Origin: Sphingomonas taxi
GTDB taxonomy: Bacteria; Pseudomonadota; Alphaproteobacteria; Sphingomonadales; Sphingomonadaceae
Assembly (NCBI RefSeq): GCF_000764535.1
Contig: NZ_CP009571.1
Coordinates: forward strand, 2,165,001 to 2,229,000
DNA length: 64,000 nt
Direction: 5' to 3'
The notes beneath the pieces are model-generated. The model ran no database searches. It saw only the letters and a list, made by a program, of their open reading frames with translations, and was not told the DNA's origin. Position numbers and translations under genes: made by a program. Shown here in pieces: positions 1 to 8,834 of the stretch (positions are counted from its first letter, which is position 1; each line of letters opens with the position of its first letter).

Positions 1-1362
1 CAGCCGCATCACGTCGCCGATCTTGGCATCGCCGACGCGCTGCGTGCCGGCGAATGGCTGGCCGTTGGCGCGATAGACCGCGTCGGTGACGCTATCGCGC
101 CACGCGAGCTGATATTCGGCGGTGACGCGCACCGTCTTCACTGGCGAGAAGGTGAAATTTGGGGCCACTGCGATCAGGTTCGACGGGGTCAGGAACAGGC
201 CGTAGCTGTAGTAGATGTTGTTGCCGAACGGCGCATAGGCATCGCGCAGCTTGCCGTCGCCGTACCCGCCGCCGCCGCTCGCATAGTCCATATGAATACC
301 GACGCGCGGCGCGGTCTTGGATCTGCCGAGTCGGTAGGTCTGCGCAAAGAACAGCTGCCAGGCGTCGATGTCCTGGTTGATATAATGGCCGTATTGATGG
401 TTGATCGTCCAGTCGACCGTCACCGGGCCGGCATCGCCATAGATATGCGTGCCGACATAATAGCGCGTCGCCGGGCCGATGCGGCCGCCCCAGGCGCCCA
501 CCGTATTGCGTCGCCGCCAGAAGAACGGATCGACGAAGATCTTCGAGCCGCCGAACCAGCCGTTCGGCACGGCATAGCCCAGCGTCACGCCTGAGAAACG
601 CCGTGCCGGATCGCTGATGTCGTCGTCGGTGCCGAGATCGCCATATTGCGTCGGCTTGAAGTCGAAGAGATCGGCGCGCACCCGGCTGCCGCGTGCCCAG
701 GCGCGGATGCCGTTGAGCGTGTAGCGGATGGTATTGTTGTCGCGCTGCGAGGTCAGCAGATTGGGACCGTCGGTGAATTCCTGCCGGCCGTAGCGCGCAC
801 CGATCGCGATGCCGTCGACTTCGGCATTGCCCTCGACGAACGCCTGTTGCAGCACGAGGTCGTTGCGCAGCGTCGCCGCCGGCGCGCCGAGCTCGACGCC
901 GGAGATGCCGCCATGCGCGATCTCGGCGAAGGCGCGGAAATGCGGACCGACGTGCAGGTCGGCGCCGCCGACGATGCGGTTGATGTCCTGCCGCTGCGCG
1001 CGCGAATCGCGCAGATTGGGGTTGGTGGTGTGGTTGACGCGCAGCCGCACCTCCCCCGACAGCGTCAGATAGACATCGCCATCGCCATCGAGCGGCAGGA
1101 ACTTGAGCCGATCGAGGAAGTCGTCGCGCTTGGCGGGATCGCGATAGCTGCGCCAATCCTCCGCCCAGCGCGACAGATTGAAGCCGTTGGTGGTCGCGCC
1201 GTCACCCGCGGCGGCGGCGGGATAGCTGGTCACCGTCGGCGTCGCGGGATCGCGGGTCTGGCCGGATTCGCTCGGCGCGACGCTGGTCTGCGCAGTGGCG
1301 GCGGTGGTGACGAGGGTGAGCAGAGCAGTGGCGCCGGCGAGGGCGCGAGCACGGAGCAACAT
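1..1362 (-). CDS. Alginate-export-family outer-membrane beta-barrel, 3' end beyond the window
   Basis: The frame is open from an ATG at 1362 to the window edge (454 codons), so the C-terminus is missing. AAGGA lies 6-10 nt before the ATG. A hydrophobic signal peptide ends near TTAATAQ. The mature part contains LKFLPLDGDGDVYLTLSGEV and a long run of alternating aromatic and polar strands (GARYGRQEF, YVGTHIYG, NHQYGHYINQD), typical of the monomeric AlgE-like alginate_exp barrels annotated in Sphingomonas, Caulobacter and Pseudomonas. In most genomes these are channels of unknown substrate rather than true alginate exporters. It lies 113 bp downstream of dctA on the same strand, so it may be a porin co-expressed with that carrier; this is inference. 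No TonB plug is visible, which argues against a TonB receptor. Confidence 0.75.
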   Translation of the reverse strand, partial: MLLRARALAGATALLTLVTTAATAQTSVAPSESGQTRDPATPTVTSYPAAAAGDGATTNGFNLSRWAEDWRSYRDPAKRDDFLDRLKFLPLDGDGDVYLTLSGEVRLRVNHTTNPNLRDSRAQRQDINRIVGGADLHVGPHFRAFAEIAHGGISGVELGAPAATLRNDLVLQQAFVEGNAEVDGIAIGARYGRQEFTDGPNLLTSQRDNNTIRYTLNGIRAWARGSRVRADLFDFKPTQYGDLGTDDDISDPARRFSGVTLGYAVPNGWFGGSKIFVDPFFWRRRNTVGAWGGRIGPATRYYVGTHIYGDAGPVTVDWTINHQYGHYINQDIDAWQLFFAQTYRLGRSKTAPRVGIHMDYASGGGGYGDGKLRDAYAPFGNNIYYSYGLFLTPSNLIAVAPNFTFSPVKTVRVTAEYQLAWRDSVTDAVYRANGQPFAGTQRVGDAKIGDVMRL

Positions 1363-1475
1363 GGGGATATCCTTATGGGCGATCGTCGCCCTCACCCGTC
1401 GCCGCCTTCCTCTCTGTCCCTCCCCGGTCGGGAGAAGGATGAGGGCGCGGCGACCGACGGGGAGGACGCGACGCG

Positions 1476-2825
1476 TTATTCGGCGGGCACCGCCTCGGCG
1501 GGCAGCTGGTCGACGCGCAGGGCCTCGCCATGCAGTGCGGCGTGGAGCTGCGCGGTGTCGAGCCGTCCTTCCCAGCGCGATACGACCACGGTCGCTACCG
1601 CATTGCCGATGAAGTTGGTCAGGCTGCGGCATTCGCTCATGAAGCGGTCGACGCCGAGGATCAGCGCCATGCCGGCGACCGGCACGCTCGGTACGATCGA
1701 CAGCGTCGCGGCGAGCGTGATGAAGCCCGCACCGGTGACTCCGGCCGCGCCCTTCGACGACAGCATCGCCACGCCGAGCAACAGCAATTGCTGGCCGAGC
1801 GTCAGGTCGACGTTGCACGCCTGCGCGATGAACAACGCTGCCAGCGTCATGTAGATGTTGGTGCCGTCGAGGTTGAACGAATAGCCGGTCGGCACGACGA
1901 GCCCGACGATCGACTTGGGGCAGCCGGCGCGCTCCATCTTCTCGATCAGCGCGGGCAGCGCGCTTTCCGACGACGAAGTGCCGAGCACCAGCAGCAGCTC
2001 CGCCTTGAGATAGGAGATCAGCCGCAGGATCGAGAAACCGCACAGCCAGCTCACCGTGCCGAGCACGACGAGGACGAACAGCAGCGAGGTGAAATAGAAG
2101 GTGCCGACCAGCATCGCGAGATTGGCGAGCGTGCCGACGCCATATTTGCCGATGGTGAAGGCCATCGCGCCGAACGCGCCGATCGGCGCCGCCTTCATGA
2201 CGATGCTGACCACCTTGAAGAAGGCGAGCGAGACGTCCTCGAGCACGCTCAGCACCTTGGTGCCGCGATCGCCGATCAGCGCCAGCGCGATGCCGAACAG
2301 GATCGAGACGAACAGCACCTGCAGGATGTTGCCCTGCGTCAGCGACGACAGGAACGTGTCGGGGATGATGCCGGTCAGGAAGCCGGTGATCGTCGATTCA
2401 TGTGCCTTCTCGGCGAATTCGGCGACCTTGCTGGTGTCGAGGCTGGCGGGATCGATGTTGAGCCCCGCGCCCGGCCGCACCACGTTGGCGACGATCAGGC
2501 CGACGATCAGCGCGAGCGTCGAGAAGAACAGGAAATAGACGAACGCCTTGCCGGCGACGCGGCCGACCGCGCCGAGATCGCGCATACCCGCGATACCAGT
2601 GACGATGGTGAGGAAGATCACCGGCGCGATCACCATCTTGACCAATTTGATGAAGGCATCGCCGATCGGCTTCATCGCCTCGCCGGCCTGGGGTGCGAAA
2701 TGGCCGAGCAGGACGCCGGCGACGATCGCGACGAGCACCTGCAAATACAGTTGCGCATACCAGGGCTTGGCGGCCGGGGGTAAGACGGGTCCTCCGGACG
2801 GCGTCGCGGCGACGGTGATGCTCAT
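1476..2825 (-). CDS. dctA: C4-dicarboxylate:cation symporter DctA
   Basis: Inner-membrane carrier of the dicarboxylate/amino acid:cation symporter (DAACS) family, importing succinate, fumarate and malate. The 449 residues match the family length. Recognisable segments are [19 protein letters not shown] at the N-terminus, [19 protein letters not shown], the serine-rich re-entrant loop [18 protein letters not shown], the substrate-binding stretch [33 protein letters not shown], and the late segment [20 protein letters not shown]. These are hallmark DctA/GltP motifs and the DctA reading is strong. An AGAGG lies 6 nt before the ATG. The barrel gene follows on the same strand. No dctBD two-component genes are adjacent, so regulation cannot be read here. 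The 113 bp after the stop hold a CTCCC/GGGAG inverted repeat but no T-run. Confidence 0.93.
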   Translation of the reverse strand: MSITVAATPSGGPVLPPAAKPWYAQLYLQVLVAIVAGVLLGHFAPQAGEAMKPIGDAFIKLVKMVIAPVIFLTIVTGIAGMRDLGAVGRVAGKAFVYFLFFSTLALIVGLIVANVVRPGAGLNIDPASLDTSKVAEFAEKAHESTITGFLTGIIPDTFLSSLTQGNILQVLFVSILFGIALALIGDRGTKVLSVLEDVSLAFFKVVSIVMKAAPIGAFGAMAFTIGKYGVGTLANLAMLVGTFYFTSLLFVLVVLGTVSWLCGFSILRLISYLKAELLLVLGTSSSESALPALIEKMERAGCPKSIVGLVVPTGYSFNLDGTNIYMTLAALFIAQACNVDLTLGQQLLLLGVAMLSSKGAAGVTGAGFITLAATLSIVPSVPVAGMALILGVDRFMSECRSLTNFIGNAVATVVVSRWEGRLDTAQLHAALHGEALRVDQLPAEAVPAE

Positions 2826-3036
2826 GGGTGCCTCTCATCCTCTATGACGGCGCAGATCGGCTCTTCTGGCCGTGGTGCGTCGCCGGACAATGCCGCGATC
2901 CGCACCGGGCAGGCAATGCCACGAACGGAAGTTAAGAATCGTTTGTTTTCAACTGCTTATCCGCGCGCCTCATCGCCCGCTCACGCGGCGGGGCACGGCG
3001 GGAGCAGCGATGTGTGCAGAAAGTTGCACAGGCCGA

Positions 3037-3531
3037 TCACAGCGGCAATTCGCCGGCGCGCCGCTCCAGCGCGAGCAACAGTGCCTTGGCCGGCAGGCCG
3101 CCGGCGAAGCCGGTGAGATGGCCGGCGCTGCCGACCACGCGATGGCAGGGCGCGACGATCGACAACGGATTGCGACCGTTCGCCGCGCCGACTGCACGCG
3201 ACGCCGCCGGCCGCCCGATCGCACGCGCTAGGGCACCATAACTGCGCGTCTCGCCATAAGGGATGGTCAGCAGCGCCGCCCATACCTGTTTCTGGAAAGC
3301 GGTACCCCGCCAGTCCAGCGGCAGATCGAAGGCCGTGCGCTCACCAGCGAAATAGCCGCGCAGCTGGCGGGCGGCCTCGACGAGGATCGGATGATCGCCG
3401 CCGGCGGCGAGCGGACCGAGGCGAACGCGCAACGGATCGTCGTCCGGCCACAACACCGCAACGAGACCGACGTCGCTCGCCACCAGCGTCAACGTACCGA
3501 CTGGCGAATCACAGGGGATCGAGAAGAGCAT
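3037..3531 (-). CDS. ogt: Methylated-DNA-protein-cysteine S-methyltransferase
   Basis: Suicide repair protein that moves the methyl group from O6-methylguanine (or O4-methylthymine) to its own cysteine. The 164-residue length fits Ogt rather than the longer Ada. The C-terminal domain has FQKQVWAALLTIPYGETRSY, the helix-turn-helix ALARAIGRPAASRAVGAANG, and the active site NPLSIVAPCHRVVGSAG with acceptor Cys129; the asparagine before the PCHR motif and the following LTGFAGG are as expected. The usual NPxxxxxPCHR pattern is intact, so it should be active. About 210 bp upstream of dctA's start separate the two and contain no gene. No ada or alkB is nearby. Confidence 0.93.
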   Translation of the reverse strand: MLFSIPCDSPVGTLTLVASDVGLVAVLWPDDDPLRVRLGPLAAGGDHPILVEAARQLRGYFAGERTAFDLPLDWRGTAFQKQVWAALLTIPYGETRSYGALARAIGRPAASRAVGAANGRNPLSIVAPCHRVVGSAGHLTGFAGGLPAKALLLALERRAGELPL

Positions 3532-3630
3532 AGCGGGAGTATATCAGCGCAGGGGCCGCCGGAGCAGCGGCGCGAGAGCCACGCAGCCGGAAGGCAAAGC
3601 GCCGTGGCGCTACACACGTCCCACCCACCC

Positions 3631-3737
3631 CGTCACCCCGGACTCGTTCCGGGGTCCACCTCGCGGCGAGGAGAGTGGTTTTAAAATGGATCGCTGGCTT
3701 GCGGCCGGGTGGACCCCGGAACAAGTCCGGGGTGACG
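3631..3737. repeat. Family A palindromic repeat, copy 1, in a 424-bp gene-free gap
   Basis: Two arms, CGTCACCCCGGACTCGTTCC-type at 3631-3660 and the inverted form at 3709-3737, enclose a short interior. Each arm is itself a small hairpin (CCCCGGA/TCCGGGG). Related units lie at 8669-8777, 23725-23834 and 57279-57385. The interior of this copy (GCGGCGAGGAGAGTGG) looks like the inverted form of the interior in copies 3 and 4. The gap from 3532 to 3955 otherwise holds only the operator-like site upstream of the GH35 gene. Confidence 0.85.
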
Positions 3738-3893
3738 GATCTCATGTGGAAGCGGTTCGAACCTCGCAGGCCGGCGTATGGGACGAGCCAAGGCTCGCGC
3801 GGATAAATGTCCCTTATCAATCCCTTCCCTGCGCCCCGCCGCATCGCGCTAACCATCTATTATGTCTTACTTATCGACATTCGCCTCACCGCT

Positions 3894-3907
3894 TGGTAGC
3901 GCCACCA
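3894..3907. promoter_or_regulatory. LacI-type operator-like palindrome upstream of the GH35 gene
   Basis: TGGTAGCGCCACCA is an imperfect 14-bp palindrome (6 of 7 positions symmetric) centred on CG, 48 nt upstream of the GH35 start. A near-identical site, TGGTAGCGGCACCA, lies upstream of the GH3 gene at 12304-12317. The form matches LacI-family operators, and as I remember it is close to the xyl-box TGGTAGCGCTAACA described for the xylose regulator in Xanthomonas. No LacI-family gene is in the window. Confidence 0.55.
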
Positions 3908-3955
3908 TCAGCAAAGCGGCACCCGTGTGGGCCGATGTGATCTGGGAGGATGACG

Positions 3956-5599
3956 ATGACGGGCAGGAACAGGCGGTGGTTCACCGCGCCTTTGGCAGCG
4001 GCCGCTTTGGGGTTCGGAACGTTCGCGGCGCAGGCGCAGACCGCCGCTCCGCTTCCGAAAATGGTCGAACGCGACGGGCGTCATGCGCTGATGGTCGACG
4101 GCGCGCCGTTCCTGATGCTCGGCATCCAGGCGAACAACAGCAGCAATTACGCCGGCATGCTGCCCAAGGTCTGGCCGATGGTGGAGCGTATCCACGCCAA
4201 CACGCTCGAGATCCCGGTCGCCTGGGAACAGGTCGAGCCGGTCGAGGGGCAGTTCGACTTCAGCTATGTCGACGCCCTGCTCGCCGGCGCGCGGACGCAT
4301 GACACGCGGCTGGTGCTATTGTGGTTCGGCACCTGGAAGAACACCGGGCCGAGCTACACCCCCGCCTGGGTGAAGAGCGATCCCAAGCGCTTCCCGCGGA
4401 TGCGCAAGGCGGACGGCTCGACGCACCCCACCTTCACCCCGCACGCACGCACCACGCTGGAGGCGGACAAGCGCGCCTTCGTCGCGCTGATGCAGCATCT
4501 GAAGGCCAACGATCCCGACCATCGCGTCATCATGGTGCAGGTCGAGAACGAGACCGGCGTCTACGGCCAGAACCGCGATCTCTCGCCCACCGCGCAGGCG
4601 CTGTTCCGCCAGCCGATCCCGGCGGCGCTCGCCAGGAAGACCGGCAAGCGTGGCGACTGGACGACCGTCTACGGCAAGGTGGCCGAAGCGGCGTTCAACG
4701 GCTGGTACGTCGCGCGCTACGTCGACGAGATCGCCGCGGCGGGCCGCGCGGTGCTCGACCTGCCGATGTACGCCAATGCCGCGGTCGGCAGCCCCTTCGC
4801 CACGCCGGGCGAGGACGGCGGCGCGAGCGGCGGCCCGAACTGGACGATCATCGACGTGTGGAAGGCCGCCGCGCCGCATCTCGATGTCGTCGCGCCCGAC
4901 CTCTACAATGCCGACCCCAAGACCTATGCCGCCTTCCTCAAGCTCTACGGGCGGCCCGACAATGCGCTGATGATCCCGGAGACGGGCAATGCGATCGCCT
5001 ATGCGCGCTATCTGTGGCCGGTGCTCGGCCATGGCGGCATCGGTTTCTCGCCGTTCGGCTTCGACGACACCGGCTACGTCAACTACCCGCTCGGCAGCAA
5101 GGTGATCGACGCCGAGACGATCGCGGCTTTTGGCGACAAATTCGCGCTGATGGCCCCCAACGCGCGCGGCTGGGCGAAGGTCGCGCTGGAGCATCCGACC
5201 TGGGGCAGCGCCAAGCCCGCCGACGCCTCGGACGAGAGCGGCGTACTGGGGCGGTGGAAGATCACCGCGCAATACGGCCAGTGGCAGTTCGGTGATCGCG
5301 ACTCGCAATGGTTGAAGTCCGACCCCAATCCGACCCGCGACCAGCCGGTGGGCGGCGTCGCGGTGGCGCAGCTCGGGCCGGACCGCTTCCTGCTCGCCGG
5401 CTCCGACGTCCGGATCAAGATTGACCGCGCCACCGAGGCGAAGGGCGAGAACACGCAATATCTCAGCGTCGAGGAAGGCAGTTTCGACGCCGCCGGCACC
5501 TGGACGACGCTGCGCGTCTGGAACGGTGACCAGACCGATTATGGCCTCAATCTCACCAAGCCCACGCTGCTCCGCGTGACGCTCGGCACCTATCGTTGA
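3956..5599 (+). CDS. GH35-type beta-galactosidase with DUF5597 C-terminal domain
   Basis: Predicted secreted (periplasmic) exo-glycosidase of 547 residues. GGGAGG at 3944-3949 abuts an ATG at 3950 but lies 6 nt from the ATG at 3956, so the latter is the better start. A signal peptide ends near FAAQAQ. The TIM-barrel part begins with GAPFLMLGIQANNSSNY; QVENETGVYG carries the expected acid/base Glu199 and MIPETGN the nucleophile Glu342, the two-glutamate arrangement of GH35. The C-terminal 140 residues look like DUF5597. Proteins of this build include xyloglucan-specific beta-galactosidases of Cellvibrio and Xanthomonas, where the gene neighbours a GH31 alpha-xylosidase, as here. Substrate is inferred from that context; another beta-galactoside or arabinoside remains possible. 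Confidence 0.85.
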   Translation: MTGRNRRWFTAPLAAAALGFGTFAAQAQTAAPLPKMVERDGRHALMVDGAPFLMLGIQANNSSNYAGMLPKVWPMVERIHANTLEIPVAWEQVEPVEGQFDFSYVDALLAGARTHDTRLVLLWFGTWKNTGPSYTPAWVKSDPKRFPRMRKADGSTHPTFTPHARTTLEADKRAFVALMQHLKANDPDHRVIMVQVENETGVYGQNRDLSPTAQALFRQPIPAALARKTGKRGDWTTVYGKVAEAAFNGWYVARYVDEIAAAGRAVLDLPMYANAAVGSPFATPGEDGGASGGPNWTIIDVWKAAAPHLDVVAPDLYNADPKTYAAFLKLYGRPDNALMIPETGNAIAYARYLWPVLGHGGIGFSPFGFDDTGYVNYPLGSKVIDAETIAAFGDKFALMAPNARGWAKVALEHPTWGSAKPADASDESGVLGRWKITAQYGQWQFGDRDSQWLKSDPNPTRDQPVGGVAVAQLGPDRFLLAGSDVRIKIDRATEAKGENTQYLSVEEGSFDAAGTWTTLRVWNGDQTDYGLNLTKPTLLRVTLGTYR

Positions 5600-5609
5600 C
5601 CTTATCCCC

Positions 5610-5697
5610 GTTCGTGCTGAGCCTGTCGAAGCACCGGCGTCCCATAAGCGGCGTCGTCGCATGTGGCACTGCCCTTCGACAGGCTCAGGGCGAACGG
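5610..5697. repeat. Family B inverted repeat, copy 1
   Basis: Arms of the type TTCGTGCTGAGCCTGTCGAA (5611-5634) and CTTCGACAGGCTCAGGGCGA (5674-5695) face each other in the 136-bp GH35-GH31 spacer. The second copy is at 27851-27953. If transcribed it would form a long stem between the two glycosidase genes. There is no T-run, so it is more like a REP/stem-loop element than a terminator. Confidence 0.8.
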
Positions 5698-5735
5698 CTT
5701 TTCCCATTCAGCCCGATCAGATCAGGATCAGACCG

Positions 5736-8594
5736 ATGACCTTCCGTTTCCTCGCCCGCGCCGTCGCGGGCCTCGCCGTCTCCGTCTCGGGCATGGCGCT
5801 CGCCTCCGAAGTGCAGAGGATCGACCAGGGCGTCGTCGTCACGCCCGACAGCGGCCCCGCCAAGCGCGTCCGCGTCGTCGCTTATGGCGACGACAGCTTC
5901 CGCGTCACCGCCGTGCCCGGCACCGACCTCACCCTGCCCGACAGCCTGATGGTGATCGCCAAGCCGCACGGCGCGCCGACGATCAGCGAAGGCGCGGGCG
6001 TCGTCACGCTCAAGCTCGCCAAGGCGAGCGCCGAGATCCGCCTGTCCGACGGCCACCTCACCGTCCGCGACGCGGCGGGCAAGGTGCTGCTCGACGAGGC
6101 CGCCCGCGCCGTCTTCACCCCCAGCGTCGAGGGCAAAGGCTATGTCGCCACGCAGCAGCAGTTCAACCGCGCGACCGACGAAGGCTTCTACGGCCTCGGC
6201 CAGCATCAGAACCGGCAGATGAACTATAATGGCGAGGACGTCGAACTCGCCCAGCACAATATGGACATCGCCATCCCGTTCGTCGTCTCGACGCGCAATT
6301 ACGGGCTGTTGTGGGACAATAATTCGATCACCCGCTTCGGCAATCCCAAGCCCTATGCCTTGGTCGGCGACGATATGAAGGTGTCGAACGGCGGCAAGCC
6401 AGGCTGGACCGCGCAATATTACCTCGGCGACAGACTGGCGGCGACGCGCCAGGAAGCGACGATCAACTATCAATATATCAAGGATCAGGCGCGCTGGCCG
6501 GCGCAAGCCAAGGCGCAGACCGTCGCCTCGGCGGACAGCGGCCAGAACACCGCCGGCAAGGTGGTCGGCAAGCAACGCGTGATCTGGACCGGCACCGTCG
6601 ATCCCACCGTCACCGGCTTGCACAAGTTCCGCGTCTACGGCTCGAGCTATTTCAAGGTCTATGCCGACGGCAAATTGGTGCTCGATCGCTGGCGGCAGAA
6701 TTGGAACCCCTGGTACCATAACGTCGAGCTGCCGATGACCGCCGGCAAGCCGGTCGCGATCCGCATCGAATGGGAGCCCAACGCCGGCTATATGGCGTTC
6801 TTCCACAACGATCCCCTGCCCCAGCCCGATCGCCATTCGCTGTGGCTGTCGTCGGAGGCGGGCAAGGCGGTCGATTATTACGTCGTCGCCGGCGCCGATA
6901 TGGACGCGGTCGTCGCGGGCTATCGCGGGCTGACCGGCAAGGCGCCGATGATGCCGCAATGGGCCTATGGCTTCTGGCAGAGCCGCCAACGCTACGAGAC
7001 GCAGGAGCAATTGGTCGGCGTCGTGCGCGAATATCGCAAGCGCCAGATCCCGCTCGACAATATCGTCGAGGATTGGTTCTACTGGCCGCAGGATCAATGG
7101 GGCAGCCATCAGTTCGACAAGACGCGCTTCCCCGATCCGCAGGGGATGGTGGACGAGGTCCACAAGCTCAACGCGCAATTGATGATCTCGGTCTGGCCGA
7201 AATTCTATCCCAATACCGACAATGCCAAGGAACTGGCCGCAAAGGGCTTTCTGTATCAGGGCAATCTCAAACTGAAGAACAAGGACTGGGTCGGGCCGGG
7301 CTATCTCAATACGGATTACGATCCTTATTATCCCGAAGCGCGCAAGATCTATTACCGGCAGGTGCGCGACAATCTGGTCAAGCTCGGCATCGACGCCTGG
7401 TGGATGGACGCGACCGAGCCCGACATCCATTCCAACCTGTCGATCGAAGAGCGCAAATATGTGATGGGGCCGAACGCCTTCGGGCCGGGCGGCGCCTATT
7501 TCAACAGCTTCCCGCTGGTCCATGCGGCGGGCTTCGCCGAGGGACTGCGCGAGACCAACGCCGACAAGCGGCCGTTCATCCTGACGCGCTCGGGCTTCGC
7601 CGGTCTGCAACGCGCGAGCGCGGCCTTGTGGTCGGGCGACGTCGCCGCACGCTGGGACGATCTGCGCGACCAGATTTCGGCGGGCGTCAATCTGTCGATG
7701 TCGGGCGTGCCCAATTGGACGCACGATATCGGCGGCTTCGCGGTCGAGGATCGCTATACCAATGCCGAGCCGGCGGCGCTGCCCGAATGGCGCGAGCTCA
7801 ACCTGCGCTGGTTCCAGTTCGGGGCGCTCAGCCCGCTGTTCCGCAGCCATGGCGAGACGCCCAAGCGCGAGATCTATGAATTGAGTGCGAGCGATCCGGC
7901 GATGGCATCGTCGATGCTCTGGTACGACCAACTGCGCTATCGCCTGATGCCGTATATCTACACGACCGCGGCCGACACCTATCACAAGGACGGCAGCATC
8001 ATGCGCGGGCTGGTGATGGACTATGCCGCCGATCGCAAGACGTGGAACGTCGACGACGAATATCTCTTCGGCCGCGATCTGCTCGTCGCGCCGGTGACGG
8101 CATTCAAGGCGCGCTCGCGCTCGGTGTATCTGCCGGCGGGGGCGGACTGGTACGATTTCGCCAGCGGCAAGCACTACACGGGCGGCCAGTCGATCACCGC
8201 CGCCGCGCCGTACGAGCGGATGCCGCTGTTCGTCCGTGCGGGTGCGATCCTGCCGACCGGGCCGGCGGTGCAATATGCACGCGAGCAGCCGGGCGGGGCG
8301 ATCGTGCTGCACGTCTTTACCGGCAAGGACGGCGCCTTCTCGCTGTACGAGGATGACGGCGTGACGCCGGGCTATGAGTCGGGCAAGTTCGCGCGCGTGC
8401 CGCTGACGTGGAACGAGCAGGCGAAGACGCTGACCATCGGCGCGCGCGAGGGCAGCTATCCGGCCATGGTCGCGACGCGCGCGGTGTCGGTGCGCTTCCA
8501 TACGCCGGGCAAGGCCGAAGCGCTGGACTTCGCCGAAAATGGCGCGACGCGGGTGAGCTACACCGGCAAGGCGATGACGATCCGGATGAAGTGA
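5736..8594 (+). CDS. GH31 alpha-xylosidase-type glycoside hydrolase with PA14 insert
   Basis: Predicted periplasmic alpha-glycosidase, 952 residues from the ATG at 5736, chosen because it opens a clean signal peptide (MTFRFLARAVAGLAV..ALA) and has AGGA 8 nt upstream; a longer frame reaches 5661. Order: N-terminal beta-sandwich (about 25-245), PA14-like insert (about 250-357, with WTGTVDPTVTGLHKFRVYG and IEWEPNAGYMAFF), then the GH31 barrel. WWMDATEPD supplies the nucleophile Asp558 and LWSGDVAARW the acid/base Asp635. A PA14 domain inside GH31 is the architecture of the xyloglucan alpha-xylosidase Xyl31A of Cellvibrio japonicus. It follows the GH35 gene and is likely co-transcribed. Alternative: a general alpha-glucosidase. 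Confidence 0.9.
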   Translation: MTFRFLARAVAGLAVSVSGMALASEVQRIDQGVVVTPDSGPAKRVRVVAYGDDSFRVTAVPGTDLTLPDSLMVIAKPHGAPTISEGAGVVTLKLAKASAEIRLSDGHLTVRDAAGKVLLDEAARAVFTPSVEGKGYVATQQQFNRATDEGFYGLGQHQNRQMNYNGEDVELAQHNMDIAIPFVVSTRNYGLLWDNNSITRFGNPKPYALVGDDMKVSNGGKPGWTAQYYLGDRLAATRQEATINYQYIKDQARWPAQAKAQTVASADSGQNTAGKVVGKQRVIWTGTVDPTVTGLHKFRVYGSSYFKVYADGKLVLDRWRQNWNPWYHNVELPMTAGKPVAIRIEWEPNAGYMAFFHNDPLPQPDRHSLWLSSEAGKAVDYYVVAGADMDAVVAGYRGLTGKAPMMPQWAYGFWQSRQRYETQEQLVGVVREYRKRQIPLDNIVEDWFYWPQDQWGSHQFDKTRFPDPQGMVDEVHKLNAQLMISVWPKFYPNTDNAKELAAKGFLYQGNLKLKNKDWVGPGYLNTDYDPYYPEARKIYYRQVRDNLVKLGIDAWWMDATEPDIHSNLSIEERKYVMGPNAFGPGGAYFNSFPLVHAAGFAEGLRETNADKRPFILTRSGFAGLQRASAALWSGDVAARWDDLRDQISAGVNLSMSGVPNWTHDIGGFAVEDRYTNAEPAALPEWRELNLRWFQFGALSPLFRSHGETPKREIYELSASDPAMASSMLWYDQLRYRLMPYIYTTAADTYHKDGSIMRGLVMDYAADRKTWNVDDEYLFGRDLLVAPVTAFKARSRSVYLPAGADWYDFASGKHYTGGQSITAAAPYERMPLFVRAGAILPTGPAVQYAREQPGGAIVLHVFTGKDGAFSLYEDDGVTPGYESGKFARVPLTWNEQAKTLTIGAREGSYPAMVATRAVSVRFHTPGKAEALDFAENGATRVSYTGKAMTIRMK

Positions 8595-8599
8595 CCAAA

Positions 8600-8635
8600 C
8601 GGCGACCGGTGGAACGAGCGCTCCGCCGGTCGCCG
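8600..8635 (+). terminator. Hairpin directly after the GH31 gene
   Basis: CGGCGACCGG at 8600-8609 pairs perfectly with CCGGTCGCCG at 8626-8635, starting 6 nt after the stop. The position suits a transcript end, but no T-run follows, so it may act as a 3' stabiliser rather than an intrinsic terminator. Confidence 0.45.
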
Positions 8636-8668
8636 ACCCGTTGGCTCAGGGGATGGCCTTGAGCCATC

Positions 8669-8777
8669 CGTCACCCCGGACTTGTTCCGGGGTCCACCCC
8701 GCGGCTGGGAGAGGGGCCTGAGGATCAGGCGGAGCCCGTGAGGCCCGGTGGACCCCGGAACGAGTCCGGGGTGACGG
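8669..8777. repeat. Family A palindromic repeat, copy 2
   Basis: Arms at 8669-8698 and 8748-8776 share the GTCACCCCGGACTTGTTCC core in opposite orientation. It fills the gap between the convergent GH31 (plus) and alpha/beta hydrolase (minus) genes, a usual place for such elements. Confidence 0.85.
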
Positions 8778-8834
8778 GGTGGATGCGGTGAGGATTCGAA
8801 CCACTCTCGCCGTTCGCCCTAAGCGATCAGTGTC

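Noticed and set aside
5685..8501. A 938-codon antisense frame over the GH31 gene
   Set aside because: The sense frame has complete catalytic motifs; the antisense product is His/Arg/Asp-rich with no family resemblance.
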